Below the pieces are notes generated by a model that made no database searches, was not told the DNA's origin, and saw nothing but the letters and a program-made list of their open reading frames with translations. Shown one piece after another: positions 11,790 through 23,490 of a stretch of DNA of 64,000 bases. The stretch is from Ichthyophis bannanicus (taxonomy: Eukaryota; Chordata; Amphibia; Gymnophiona; Ichthyophiidae). The DNA lies in assembly GCA_033557465.1 (NCBI GenBank), contig CM066043.1:79328662-79392661 (forward strand), given 5' to 3'. Position numbers and translations under genes: made by a program. Each line of letters starts with the position of its first letter. The stretch's first letter is position 1.

Positions 11790-12849
11790 TTTGTCTCCCC
11801 TTCCATATCAAATACTATAGTTCCTTTTCCTTTAGAGACCCTCTGTGTTTGTCCCATGCTTTCTCAAATTCAGATACTATCTTCGTCTCTACTCTGTCCA
11901 CTGGGAGACTATTCCACGCATCTACCACTCTTTACGTAAAGAAATATTCCCGCATATTACTCCCGAGTCTATCCCCTTTCACCTTCATCCTATGCCCCCT
12001 CGTTGCAGAGCTTGCTTTCAGTGGAAAGAGGCTCTCCTCTTATGATAAAGATGTTTAAATACTTCCATGGCATAAATGCACATCTCCTCTATCACACCTT
12101 TCCTCCTCTAAAGTATACATATTAATATTTTTAAGTCTGACCCCATATGTTTATAATGAAGACCATTAACCATTTTAGTAGCCACCATCTGCACTGACTA
12201 CAAGCTCTTTATATCCTTTTGATGGTGTGGTTTCCAGAATTGCACACAATACTCCAAATGAGGTTGCACCAGAGACTTATACAGAAGCACTATCACTTCC
12301 TTTTTTCCTGCTGGCCATTCCTCTCCTATACACCAAGCATCCTTCTGGCTTTCACCATCACCTTTTCTACCTCTTTAGCCACTTTAGGATCACCAGAAAC
12401 AATCACGTCCAGGTCCCGCTCTTCTTTCGTGGACAGAAGTAATTCACCCTCTATACGGTACCGCTCCCTTGGAATTTTGAAGCCCAAATGCATGACCCTG
12501 ATTTTTTTAACATTAAATCTCAGCTGCCAAATTCTTGACCATTCTTCAAGCTTAGCTAGATCCTTCCTCATGTTATCTACTCCTTCCTGAGTGTCTACTC
12601 TATTGCAGATTTTGGTATGATCCGCACAGAGGCAAACCTTACCCGGCAGCCCTTATGCAATATCCTAACAAAGATGTTAAAAAGAATCGGACCAAGGACA
12701 GATCTCTGTGGCACACCACTGGTAACATCCTTCTCTTCAGAGTGAACTCCATTTACATATATTCTTTGCCACCTCCCACTCAAGCAAACTTCTTAAATCT
12801 GGCCCTGCCACAGACTAAGAATAAGACTGAAATAATCACACAACTTTAG
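11790..12849 (-). mobile_element. CR1-type LINE fragment, 5'-truncated and frameshifted (CR1-1)
   Basis: Minus-strand pieces at 12595-12783 and 12326-12571 carry [20 protein letters not shown] (RT motif B) and KLEEWSRIWQLRFNVKKIRV followed by MHLGF, both typical of CR1-clade RT. The LADDTKLF region between them is degraded. Sequence further down (11800-12250) corresponds to the CR1 C-terminal region without an open frame. Confidence 0.8.
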
Positions 12850-13168
12850 AAGATGAAGCAGTCTATTGTCTTGTAGGGTTGTGATCTACACATATGATGT
12901 TAGAGGGATACAGGCAAGGTTGGTAGCATCCTTTACAAATAAGTACCATGAGGAAAAAGTGAGCAATATGGGCTACCAAAGACAATCCCCTGGATAAAAT
13001 GAAATGAAATAAAGACCGAGCTCAACGACCTTATAAAAACAAAATATTACAGACGCAAGAAATGGATTTTGACGCTTGAAGAGTTGAAGGCTCTCTTTGC
13101 CACTCCTAGGCCAAGAACATTGACACAGTAAAGGGACAGTATATGGACTCTGGACCTGCATTACTCAC
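12850..13168. other. MAN2C1 intronic sequence downstream of the 13169-13285 exon
   Basis: The donor gtgagt begins immediately after the exon at 13168. I see no further exon here; the next coding segment expected from the family was not found down to position 1. Confidence 0.5.
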
Positions 13169-13285
13169 CGGAAATGAATTTACCAGGTTCCAGCTTAGTT
13201 TCTGAGTGAGAAATCGCTGTATGCCACTGCCAGACATCAGCTGAGGCAGCTGAGCAGAGTATCCAAATGTGTCTGGCAACCAAAA
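13169..13285 (-). CDS. MAN2C1: MAN2C1 exon with catalytic nucleophile motif (fourth exon in window)
   Basis: MAN2C1 is the cytosolic GH38 alpha-mannosidase that trims free oligosaccharides. This 117-bp exon encodes 39 residues from [15 protein letters not shown] to [14 protein letters not shown], which I recognise as MAN2C1. The Asp of PDTFGYS is in the position of the GH38 catalytic nucleophile. On the minus strand the acceptor reads cattacag and the donor CCG|gtgagt. It joins the 13938-14030 exon in phase 0 across a 652-bp intron. There is no stop or frameshift. Downstream exons (starting with an HHTFFWEG-like segment in relatives) must lie left of the window. The assignment is from recalled family sequence, not a search. 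Confidence 0.95.
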
Positions 13286-13937
13286 CTGTAATGACAAGCA
13301 GAAAATGGGAGGCAGGAGAAGAGACACAGATTATCAGAGAAAACAAATATCTAAAGAGAAAGGGAGGGGAAGAGATGAGGTGTGAGAGTGGGGGTAAAGC
13401 GTCCATGGGAGAGAAAGTCAGAGAGGACGTGAGAGGCACAGAGAAAATCATAGGAAAATTAAGGCAAAAAGCAAGGTGAAGAGATAGAAAAGCAAAATTA
13501 TGAGACAGAAGAGATAACAGTCAGAGAAAGGGGGAAAATAAGAAGATAGGAAGACAGAAGTTAAGAGGCACACACATATCCAAGGAAAAGGTATGGGGAA
13601 AAAACACAGGAGATGAGAGGAATTAAGGCAGAAGCAAACAAGAAAGTTAAAAAAAGAAAAGTGGGCAAGAGGAAGAAAGAGAGACAGACCTTTTCAGAGG
13701 TACAAGGACCAAAGACAGGTGTAGAGGAAAAAAAGAAGGAACAATGAAGTAAAAATAATTATAATAAGAGAGAACAAAATAAAAACGAATTGAAAATAAC
13801 CATGGGAGTTTAATACATAAAATCAAGAAAATCCCTTCACAAAGCCCTACACTGACAGCTCCAGAGACAAACGCTTATGACCTGAAAGCATTCACTGCCC
13901 CACTCTTCCTATGACGACAGCAAGATATATACTATAC
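13286..13937 (-). other. MAN2C1: MAN2C1 intron, purine-rich
   Basis: This 652-bp intron has GT...AG ends on the minus strand. It is strongly purine-rich on the plus strand (long gaga/aaag runs from 13300 to 13800), so pyrimidine-rich in the transcript. No transposable element was recognised. Confidence 0.85.
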
Positions 13938-14030
13938 CTCAGTGCAGAGTTTCCCAAACTCCTGCTGGAAAAATCGCTGTCCCTGGAGAAACTGCCGAAC
14001 CATCGACTCTCCACTGGGAAGATTCCCATC
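13938..14030 (-). CDS. MAN2C1: MAN2C1 exon (third exon in window)
   Basis: This 93-bp exon encodes 31 residues, starting [16 protein letters not shown] and ending [10 protein letters not shown]. This is the MAN2C1 stretch between the GGTWVEM and [10 protein letters not shown] segments. The minus-strand acceptor is tttcttttcag and the donor GAG|gtatag. Phase 0 at both ends fits both neighbours exactly. The residues are fully open and close to vertebrate MAN2C1. The upstream intron (14031-49172) is about 35 kb, almost all nested transposons, so correct splicing must bridge it. Confidence 0.95.
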
Positions 14031-14640
14031 CTGAAAAGAAACGGGAACAGAAATAGAGTAGGATGGGGAGAGGGGGGTCACTAATTTCAGGATCTCACAA
14101 TATTAGACTACACAAGTAAATAAACCAATCTCTTTTTCTCTAAGAACCTAGATCATCTGGAAAAATCCCTGCTCTGTCTGTCTAAAAGCAGGTGCGGCCC
14201 TTCCAAGGCACATTTTCAGCCAGGTTTAAAAAAAAAACCCAAAGAGGTGTTGCCAGGGTTGTGATCAGGTTGTAAGAGAAAAACTATCTGATTTCAAACG
14301 TGCATGCACTATTCTCTCCACGGCTGCCTTCATTCTCAGCAGCATAAGCGCCAGCTCTGTGGGTACTCGAGCACCCCCAATATTAAGTAAACTCCTTTGC
14401 TGTATCCTGGAAGGGGTACTATATGTTAAGTTTAGCACCCCAATCTTTTTAAAACGGTGGTTCTTATGAACAGTAGAGGCAAAGTATGCAGCAGTTTTAC
14501 CAGAAAAATGTAGGAGTTGTCAATTTTCAAAGGGAAAAAAAGTGTGTGGTTTCCCTTTAAAAATCTGCCATGATGTACACAGACTAAAAGGAAAAGCAGT
14601 CTTGAAGTCGCTCTGCCTCTTTGACACAGCATAGATTTAA
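14031..14640. other. Non-repetitive part of the large MAN2C1 intron
   Basis: No element termini or exon features are evident between the exon and the L2-1 tail near 14640. Short A-rich runs only. Confidence 0.5.
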
Positions 14641-14852
14641 TCTAAGATTTCTTATATCCTGCGTTATCCCATTCAGTACGGAGCGTGTTACAGAAAATTC
14701 AACAAATCATCACATAACAAAACCATTACAATTTGCATAATATTGATAGCAAAGTGGTAGTTTAAAATCAAGAACTGATATTAAATCACAGACTCTAGAA
14801 AATCTTAAAGTATAAGCATATAAAATAATGAACAAAATCCATATATTGCTAT

Positions 14853-16214
14853 TGTCACCGCCTCTCACTCCCAGAGGCCTTAGCGTGGGTAAGGTGAGCG
14901 GGGTGATGTTCTTCTTAAGACTATGAACCACTAATTTGAGGCTTGGCAAAGCCTCCTGGGTATTGTAGTCCTTTAGCTCAATGAAGAAAATAGTTGTGCA
15001 CAAAATGGTAAGGTATAAATGGGATTTATTCCCTTCCCAGGGTTGGAATTTAACCTTGAAAATACAGCAACATAAAGTCCGTACTTCTGGTACAATGAAA
15101 CAAAAAGAGTAATCAAACTTAGGCAACGCTTATCTTCAGCTTCTTTAAGGTAACAGAAAAATAAGGTACAGAAAACAGTTTAAACCTCCAAACATTCTTT
15201 GGACTGTTTTCTCTCTTATAACAGTGTTATAGCAATGCTAACATAAAGATTGTATGCTGTCTGACATCGTGTACGTACAGTCCATGTAAACCTCTGTGTC
15301 TGGAGCTTGGTAAAACTCACACTGCATCCCATTCACGTCGTCCTCAGCTTCCTGTGGGGTGAACTCTTCCCCCTGCTCAGTTACTTCCTCTGTGAAGGGT
15401 AAAGTGTTCCCATCCCCCAACAGCCTAGAGGAGCTTAGGTGTTTAGCATAAGAATCACGGTTGGCTCTTTCACACAGCTCCTGGTACGTACAAGGGTTTT
15501 GATCAAAATCTTCTGCTATGCTATTTGGAAGTATTTTCCTACCTTCCAACAACTGCTTGTCCAGAGACCTCCCTTGGCTGAAATACGGCTCACGGTAAAA
15601 CTTTTCCCTTTTGCTTTGCCTGGGCTTTCTCACAGGCAGAAACTCAGCTTCAGGGAAACAAGTTTTCCTTTCAGTATATTTGGTATTAGAAGGCTGAGAC
15701 TGTCTTCTCAGGGGTTTAAAATAATATTCCTTGCCTTCAGGAGAATGGAGTTCCTCAGTGCACTGACCAGCCGTGTACTGCTTTCCACAGCATGGAACTG
15801 CCTGATTCCAGGAGTCAGCGTGCTATCACAGCTCCCTTCTCCAGATGAGCTTTCCTGGATAAGATGGGGATTCGCTTCCCTTCTCTTGTCCTTCCACACT
15901 GTTCTCTCCTTCTTGATCAACTCCTTCTCTCTCTCCTGTTCTTCACCCCTCCTCTCTTCTCTCCTAACTAGAGGATTTTTAAATGTGTTGCCTTTTCCGT
16001 TTGCTTGGGCTCCGCCCCCCATCAGCTGCTTCCCCTCTCCTAATGAGTCATGGGTTAGTACTTGGCTCGGGCGTTCCCTAGCACTGTGTGACATCATTTG
16101 TTTGGGGTTTCTATGCCAACCCTTCTCCCTGTTTTCCTCTGAAATGTCAAAAGTGTATTCATTCTGAGGTATAGTCCCTGTCTCCATGGGCTCTGATCCT
16201 TGTGCCTCATGACA
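14853..16214 (-). mobile_element. E1: LTR-like insertion (TG...CA ends, 4-bp target duplication)
   Basis: E1 is bounded by tgtcaccgcc at 14853 and cctcatgaca ending at 16214. The 4-bp duplication ctat lies at 14849-14852 and 16215-16218. The ends are TG/CA with a short TGTCA/TGACA inverted repeat, as in LTRs. In the minus orientation an AATAAA (complement near 15030) lies close to the 3' end, and an actacaataccca motif lies downstream of it. No gag or pol is present. The simplest reading is a solo LTR of unusual length that contains hydrophilic open frames. A related copy, E2, is at 34561-36097. Confidence 0.6.
15238..16187 (-). CDS. Hydrophilic open frames within E1, unknown function
   Basis: Two minus-strand frames, 15708-16187 (159 codons, starting METGTIPQNEYTF) and 15238-15633 (131 codons), probably were one frame broken between 15634 and 15707. 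The product is rich in Arg, Lys, Glu and Ser, with no signal peptide, membrane segment or recognised domain. The second frame ends in an acidic stretch and then VYMDCTYTMSDSI. The E2 frame likewise ends in an acidic stretch and IYMDCSLSKCYG, so the acidic-YMDC C-terminus is shared. I do not recognise the family. It could be an LTR-borne accessory frame or a composition-driven open frame. Confidence 0.4.
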
Positions 16215-16593
16215 CTATGCCACATAACATTTTTGAAAAATAAATGTCTTAAGAGACCAGTGAAATGTCAATAGTCCTGATTTCTATGGGAAGATAATTC
16301 CATTCTCAAGCTGCCTGAGAATAAAGCACAGTTACTTACCTGTAACAGGTGATCTCTGGGAACAGCAGGAATAAGTCTTCACATATGGGTACGTCGGTAC
16401 CGACGGAGCCTGCACGGGAATGCTCCCCAGCATCCAATCAGAAAGCTTTTGGGAGCATCCCTCGCGCCTGCGCACTGACTTCCCGCCCTTTCCACTGTCT
16501 CTCCTCAGTTGAGTTTCCTAGCTGAGACAAAGGGAGAGAACAATGAAAGGAGATAGATAGATAGATACAACTCCTAGGGGAGGTGGGTGGGTT

Positions 16594-16692
16594 GTGAAGA
16601 CTTATTCCTGCTGTTCCCAGAGATCACCTGTTACAGGTAAGTAACTGTGCTATCTCCAGGAACAAGCAGGAATGAGTCTTCACATATGGGGA
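16594..16692 (-). repeat. D1 internal complementary region
   Basis: Bases up to 16650 are the reverse complement of the element's low-coordinate end. Bases from 16651 on are the reverse complement of its high-coordinate end. The fused junction reads gtaactgtgc|tatctccagg. In DIRS elements this region templates end completion and circle formation. Confidence 0.9.
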
Positions 16693-18805
16693 CTCCCTAG
16701 CTAGAGATGCCAGGGGGAGATCCCATAAAATGCATGTTCCTGGAACAGGAGTGCATTTCCCACACAGGAATCCCCGGCATCCCATGAGGGAATGGAGGGT
16801 AGGAGTTGAGAATAGAAGAGCTGTAAGGAAAACAGCAAACCCAAGGACTACAGGAGAGGAGTCCATGGCATGTATGATAAGTACCATTAAAATTATTTAA
16901 TGAACAGTTATAATATGGAGCTTACCTACTGGATTGTAGGAAGTAGAAAGCGTGATGGAGTCTACTGGATATGCAGTAGCGGAATCCTCAAGGTGACCTC
17001 ACAGCAGTGAGGGTGAAGGTCCAGACCTGGAAAAGCAGGTGATCCAGGTGGCAACTGGGGTAGGATTTGAACGGCAGGTCTTCAATGGAAAGCTTTATGA
17101 GAAAAAGCTGAAAACTATTTTAGGTACAGAGTCAAAACATTGAGGACTAAAAGAAGAAGACTGACCGATTTGGACAACTAGCCCAGTCTTGGAGGGAAGA
17201 AGGGGTATGGAAAAAAGCCCAAATTCCCAAGGAGAACAATGTGTACTCAAACAATGAAGATGTACACTATCTTTCCTAGCTGTTGAGAGATAGGAAAGAT
17301 ATTGAAGTTTGAATCTTCAAGGATAGGGACACCTAGAGTAAAATGGAAACTGTTATCACCACAGTAGTGGTTGTGAACATAACAGTCCTTTCATACTAAG
17401 GAACAGTATGAAAAAAGGAGCTCACTGACTGTAACCTCTAAGACAGGTACAAATTGCTATAGCATAGACAGTGAGGAGATAGTATGTAATACATATCGAT
17501 TTATAAAAAAATCTCCCAACAGATACATATACATATTTCTGCATATCTAGATATGCAGAAATATGTATCGACATATATATAAGTGGATATATATATATAT
17601 ACATATAGGGGCATAAATTATGCACACACAGCTTACAGACATATGTATGTAGACAATAAGTCTGAAGATACACTAAGCCCCCTAAGAACATTCACATGGG
17701 GAATGTGAAGGGGAAAGATTCATCCAATAACAAGAGGGTGAAACCCACTTGACAGATATATAGAGAATCTATTTCCGTGGGCTAAGAGGATGCAGGAATG
17801 CAATCCAGTAAAATAACCAGGATGGTTGCGTGAAAAACAGAGGATCATATCAGTCTGTAAAGAGCAAGTCGGGAGTCCTTTAGAACTCTGACATGATAGA
17901 TGGGTAGAAACGCATAGGGGAGATACCAGGAGGACCCACTGGAGGGACATAGGGGTATCATGCGTTACTAATAGCCTTGGATATTCACCCAGAAAAAGCT
18001 TATAACAGGAGACAAGAGGGTGTGGAGAACCCTCACAGTCCTGATAAGGATTTATAAGCTTTTTCCTCCTATATAGAATAGCCCTCAGAGACAAAGATCA
18101 ATGCTCTGTAGCAAGGGCCCATAATAGAAAGCTTCTCTGAAGATTGCAGAGAGCATTGTGCAGGAGAATTATGAGATAAAACTGACTGAAGTCAGGTGTC
18201 TTGCCACATCCTAGGAAAGGAGATGGCTAGAAAGAAGATAATGTGAGAAGCCTAAAGTGAGTAGGATTATCCAGGCTAGAGAAAACTTTTTGGAAGATAG
18301 ACTGGAACTTGAGGAAAAGTACCAGTAGTTCAATCACCGGAACTCCTGCATGCACAGCAGCTCAAAAAACAGCAGAGAGAATCTTACTGTGCAAACAAAG
18401 AGAAACAGACAAAGGGAGAGGAGATATTCCTGTCCCTGTCTGATGAGTGATCTTGAGAATGTAGTCAAGGAAACAAAAAGCCTACACTGGGATGAAAGCT
18501 AGAGAAGCTTTTCAGTATGGTACCACTCAGTCAGGGGAAACCCTGGATGAGAGGGGGAGGGTGACTTACCCATATGGCGAGTCAGCTGAAGGAAAAAATG
18601 TTCATGTTGGGACAGAAACTATCATGAGATAGTGGTAACCTCCCTTCTTGGTAGTAAGAAGAGGAGAATTCTGTAACCCATGGACAAGAATATCCTGACA
18701 GCTTAGCATACTGAAAAAGGAACACCCCAGTGTAGAGCTTTAAGAAAAACCAGTGAACAAACTTCTGTTAAGAAGAGGTTAACTGTAAATTGTAACCCTC
18801 AGAAC
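16693..18805 (-). other. D1 non-coding internal region replacing pol
   Basis: There is no supported reading frame. An AT dinucleotide patch lies near 17570-17605. The segment at 17810-17900 aligns by eye with 40280-40370 in D5 (shared aaccaggat and gtgaaaaacagaggat), showing common descent. In D6 and D2 this place is occupied by RT, RNase H and recombinase. Confidence 0.7.
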
Positions 18806-20898
18806 CTATGGTTGCTGGGTATGTTGAGACTGGCTAGAATTTGGAAACTTCAGACTAGGACGAGGTGTCCCTTGTTTGGGCACCTCTGGATGATGGGCAG
18901 GAGAAGAGTGAAACCTTCTTTTCTTAGGGAAAGAAGGCTTGGTAGGACATTTCCTACCTCCTGGGGAAGAAGAAGGCTTAGAATGGTCTCCAGAACCAGG
19001 GATGTCAGTGGAGCAATGAGCAACCTGACGTAAAGCCTCCTTATTGAAGAGATGTTCTCCAGTACAAGGAGAATTACCCAGTGTATGTTGTGCCCATCTG
19101 CTCAAGTCAGAAGCTTGGAGCCAGGCTCTACGACGTGCTCCAATGGCAATAGCAGAGGATCTGCTAACAGACTCAAAAGAGTCTAGAGAAGCACGAGAAA
19201 GAAACCAAGAGATATTCCGGCTATGATTAAGAAGCAAGGAATAGTCAGCAGCCTTAGGCTCTGACAAAAAAGGAGTCAAAAGAGATCATTTCTTTGTGAC
19301 CTCCTGGAGTGTTAGACTCATATAAAATATATAAGAAATAATTCTTGATGCTAACATGGATGTTTGGAAGGTTTGACGTCCAAAGGCATCAAGTGCTCTA
19401 GAAGCACGACCTGGCGGATAAGAAGAATGCTTCTTCTTGCTTTTTACCTTCCTCATTGCTGATTCCACTACAATGGAATGATGGGGAAGTTGATTCTTTT
19501 GAAACCCTGGAGAGGGGGGCACCTGATACAGAACATTAGTTGCTGTAGAAGGTGAGGGAACCCTTAAAGGAGATTCCTATATTCTCAGAAGAAGATCCTG
19601 CAAGGAATTATGTAAAGGAAGCATTATATTTTCCTTTTCTGCAGGAGAGCCTTGGTTAAGATTACAACCAGGGATAGGAATAGCAAGAAAGGTTGCCATG
19701 TCAAGGAGAAACTTCTGAAAAGAAGGATCTCCAATGGAACCATCCCTGGGAAGGCTAAGGTTGAAGATGCAGCCTGAGCAGCAGAGTGCAGAAAAAGAAC
19801 CTTACTAGATGGATAATGATACTGGCAGTCACGATTTGAGGCAGTGAGTACTGCATCGTCTATGCCAGGTATCGATTCCAAACTAGGCATAGAAAGGATC
19901 GATGGCACCGATGTTACTGCAGGAATCGACATCGATACCGATACCGGTAATGGCATCGAGACCATCATCGGAGGCTGCTCAAGCGGTACCGAGGTAACCA
20001 GAGAGTCTTGGTGAGTATCCTCGGTACTGCGTATCCGGAACCGAAAAGGGTCGGTTCCAAGGCGCGTTGGAACCCAGTCCTCTAGACTAGATAACGATTC
20101 CAGACTCGGCATCGAAGGGAGCGAGTCTATCGGTGCATGTCTAGAGTGCACCGGCGTCGGTGGTGGTACCGGCGATGCTGATACAGGGAAGTCACTCTGG
20201 GTCGTATCGATCGGTCCCGAAGGTACCGAGGACGCCAGATGACGATCTCTGGTGAAGAGTGGCACACTCGACACCGGTGCCGATGCCGGGATATCGGTAC
20301 CGCACGAAGCGGATACCACCCCCGAGCATGGCTTAGAAACAGGAAAGTCAATCTGGAACGTATCGATCGGTCCCGAAGGTACCGAGGACGCCAGATGACG
20401 ATCCCTGGTGAAGAGTTGAACACTCGACACCGGTGCCGGTGCCGGGTTATCGGTACTGCTCGAAACGGATACCACCCCCGAGCACGGCTCAGGTATGTTC
20501 TGTGAGGGGTGAGCCCCAGGAGCAACCTGAAACCCCTGAAATGCTTTGGAGCCCGAAGACTCCCGCCGGGGTTTTAATGCCAATGGGGTCTTGAGGGCAA
20601 GGCCGGAGCCGTCGTCATGCGTGGCATGAGACCTACCACTCAAGGATTGGCAAGTCTTAACAGACTGTTTGTGGGTTACCTGATCCTGTAGAGAAGAAAA
20701 ACCCGGTGCCCTCACTGCAGGAGGGAAAACGGTATCGAGAGAAACTCGAAAGAGGGAAGGTCTTCTCTCAGTATTGCAGCCTGATAGTTCAGAGGAAAAA
20801 GGGTCAGGACCCAAACAGGTTAGACACCAGAGATTGGAGTCTAAAAAGAAAACTGTGTTGCCACAGTGAAGGCACTTCTTAGGACAAGAAGGCTCCAT
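18806..20898 (-). pseudogene. D1 gag, frameshifted
   Basis: The start chosen is the Met at 20898, before EPSCPKKCLHCGN. The N-terminus has a CxxC...CxxC zinc-ribbon-like motif ending in CLGPD. The middle carries two tandem ~51-residue repeats (around DRHLASSVPSGPID). The frame is open to 19624 but shifts near 19740. The core continues in other frames at 19286-19522 (LPHHSIVVESAMRKVKSKKK, then LDAFGRQTFQTSMLASRI) and 18806-19279 (SAIAIGARRRAWLQASDL). The C-terminus is basic and then Ser/Gln-rich. The role is nucleocapsid packaging. At least two frameshifts or stops make it non-functional as written. Confidence 0.85.
20188..20492 (-). repeat. Two tandem ~153-bp repeats in D1 gag
   Basis: The units at 20188-20341 and 20342-20492 both contain cgatcggtcccgaaggtacc and ggataccacccccgagca. 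They are in frame, so the protein gains whole repeats. D5 has one unit at the equivalent site and D4 about five. Confidence 0.85.
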
Positions 20899-21073
20899 GA
20901 TAGAGAGGCCTTGTAGGCCTAAAAAAGTTAAGACAGAAACAGAGGGAAAAATCTCTCTGAGTTTAAGAAAAAAGAAAGAAAAAACCACCGGCGGTACCGG
21001 TGTCGGCGGGAAAAACAGCCACGACCACAAGAAAACAAGAAAAGAAGTATTTAAAGAAAAAAGTTTCTGCGGT

Positions 21074-21092
21074 GACAGGAGGACGTCCTGCC
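21074..21092 (-). other. Conserved leader hairpin of D1
   Basis: A gacagga/tcctgcc stem-loop lies between the high-coordinate terminal repeat and gag. Equivalent stems occur at 37963-37982 (D4), 48462-48480 (D5) and 61302-61321 (D6), each followed by the same cggctccgcgg block. Confidence 0.6.
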
Positions 21093-23182
21093 GGCTCCGC
21101 GGAAAAACGAAAACTGAGGAGAGACAGTGGAAAGGGCGGGAAGTCAGTGCGCAGGCGCGAGGGATGCTCCCAAAAGCTTTCTGATTGGATGCTGGGGAGC
21201 ATTCCTGTGCAGGCTCCGTCGGTACCGACGTACCCATATGTGAAGACTCATTCCTGCTTGTTCCTGGAGATAACAATTTATCAAATGTTCCCTTGTACTG
21301 AACCTTTATAACCACAGGAAAAGTTAACATAAGATGCCTCCCGAATGCAGGGTTCGTTTATGTTCGTGAAACAATATCAGAGCCTCGGAGGCAAGACCAT
21401 TTAAGATCTTGAAAAGAAGCCTAACAGCCATATTTTGCAGGAGATGTAATCTTAACCTCAGCTTTGTTGACAAACCCACATAAAAAAAAACATTGCAGTA
21501 ATCTAAGTCAAGATAGAAGCCTGCACTATAAATCTAAAATGCTCCTCAATTGACCATGATCTAATTTGTTTAAAATGGCGTAATTTAAAATTAACTTTCT
21601 TTACTATAGAACTAACTTGTAAGTCCATAGACAAAGAAGAGTCTAATATCACCCCTAGCACTTTCAGAGAGTAACCTAACAGAATAGGGACACCAGAAGT
21701 AGCAGTGTTCACACTAGGTTGATCTTCACCCTAATTACTCAACCATAGTAGTTTGGTTTTGTCTCCATTTAACTTTAACCTGCAGTAGGAACACACCCAA
21801 CAGTTCACTAATTCAAAGCTGTAGTGCAGAGGAGCATAAGCTTGGGTTTAAGTTTTTTTGAGCTAGAACTAATAATCAAATGTCATTCGCATATGAATAT
21901 AAGAAAATTCCTAGCTTCCTAAGACCTTTCCAAATGAACTTAAGAACACAGTAGAAAAGCATGCACACAGTGGGGAGCCTTGGGCACCCCACAGTTTGTC
22001 TCCCAAGAGGAAGGTATACTATTCCTCATCTTTACCTTATATTTCCATTAAATAGAAACTCTTTAAACCACTTAAAAACTGTTCCCAAAACCTCCATGTT
22101 ATGACAAATTTTGCATCACAGAAGTGCCTGTGTATGAAGCTATATTTTTACTGAATGGATGTTATTCAGATTGTTTAGAATGGTACCACACTACAATTAA
22201 TAATACCATTATTAATCATTTATAGCGCTACAAGGCATACGATGTGCTGTACAGAAACATGTATAATAAGACAGTCCCTGCTCAACAGAGCTTACAATCT
22301 AATCAAGATAGACAGTAAAATAGATGGGAACGAGGATACAATAGGGAAGGAAGGGTGAGAGACAGAAGGAGAACAAAGGATTAAGATCCAAAAGCGACCT
22401 GCAAAAGTGAGTCTAACACAGATTTGAAAAGGGGACAAAATGAAACCTGATGTAAAGATACAGGTAGTTTGTTCCAGGCATAAGGAGCAGTAAAGTGAAG
22501 AATCAAAGTCTGGAGTTGGCAGTGGAAGAGAAAGGCATAGAGAGAAGAAAGCCAGAGGAAGAAAGGAGTTAACGAGGAGGGGTGTAGGGAGAGAGGAGAG
22601 AGGAAAGGTAGTGAAGAGCAATAGAATGAATGCATTTATAGGTCAGAAGAAGAAGTTTGCATTGGATACAGAAAAGGAAGAGAAACCAATGAAGTGATTT
22701 GAGAAGAGGGGTTATGTGAGTATAATGGGACTGGAGGAAAATTAGCCGTGCAGCAGAGTTTTGAACAGACTGAAGGGGAGACAGATGACTCAGAGGGAGA
22801 CCAGCAAGGAGGAGGTTGCAGTAATCTATGCGAGAGGTGATTAAAGAGTGGATAAGTGTTTTAATAGTATGTTCAAAAAGGAAAGGGTGAATTTTGTTAA
22901 TGTTATAGGGAAAGAAAGAGTAGTTACTCACCTGTAACAGGTGTTATCCAGGAGCAGCAGGAATCAGTCCTCAATTATGGGTGACATTGACGTCGATGGA
23001 GCCCCCATGCGGAGCAATTCCCCAGCTTTCTAAGAAAGCCTTTGGGAATACTGTGCACATGCGCGGTCCACTTCCCGCCCACAGGTGCCATCTTGCTCAG
23101 TCCAATGACATAGCTAAAAAACCGCACACAAAAATGCAAAAATAAACTATGTACAACTGCAACTCCTAGGGGAGGAGGGAGG

Positions 23183-23286
23183 GTTGTGAGGACTGATTCC
23201 TGCTGCTCCTGGAGTATAACATGTTACAGGTGAGTAACTACTCTTTCTCCAGGACCAAGCAGGAAGTCAGTCCTCACTTATGGGAC
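23183..23286 (-). repeat. D2 internal complementary region
   Basis: It joins the complements of both D2 ends; the junction gtaactactc|tttctccagg is at 23243/23244. It lies 326 bp from the low-coordinate end, the same spacing as in D1. Confidence 0.9.
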
Positions 23287-23490
23287 TCCCCAGCTTCAGG
23301 CTACCGGGGACCTAGAGCTGAAAAATGAGCTCCCTCTAGCCTCAGCATCAGAGAAAGGATTTCACTGAAACATACCTCCACCGGTAGCCCAACCAGAGGG
23401 CTGGATGGTAGGAGTTGCCTAAACCTCAAAGAGATTCCGGAGCACTACCTGACCGAAAGCACTGTCCCTACGGGACTCCCTCTCCAGGCA

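Larger units (their letters stand above)
16326..21272 (-). mobile_element. D1: DIRS retrotransposon, gag present, pol absent
   Basis: The ends are gcacagttact at 16326 and cttgttcctggaga(ta) at about 21272. The inverted terminal repeats are about 16354-16510 and 21113-21272. The low-coordinate end has an extra ~28-base extension, and the internal complementary region (ICR) is at 16594-16692; both features define DIRS. There is no target duplication. On the minus strand the order is 5' terminal repeat, leader, gag (20898-18806), about 2.1 kb of non-coding DNA, ICR, 3' terminal repeat. No RT, RNase H or recombinase remnant is seen. The same non-coding stretch recurs in D5, so this is a lineage feature and not a private deletion. 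It is inserted in L2-1. Confidence 0.88.
14640..22190 (-). mobile_element. L2-type LINE (L2-1), interrupted by E1 and D1
   Basis: The surviving segments are 14640-14852, 16215-16325 and 21273-22190. The low-coordinate end has an L2-like 3' tail (complement of tcttatatcctgcgttatcc). The distal part encodes RT C-terminal residues at 21503-21712 (SLKVLGVILDSSLSMDLQ, then KVNFKLRHFKQIRSW) and, near 21975-22010, the complement of the GVPQG motif-B region. It carries many stops. Insertion order is clear: L2-1 first, then E1 and D1 into it. Confidence 0.75.

Noticed and set aside
1..13168. Downstream MAN2C1 exon (HHTFFWEG-like)
   Set aside because: Not seen on the minus strand; it presumably lies left of the window.
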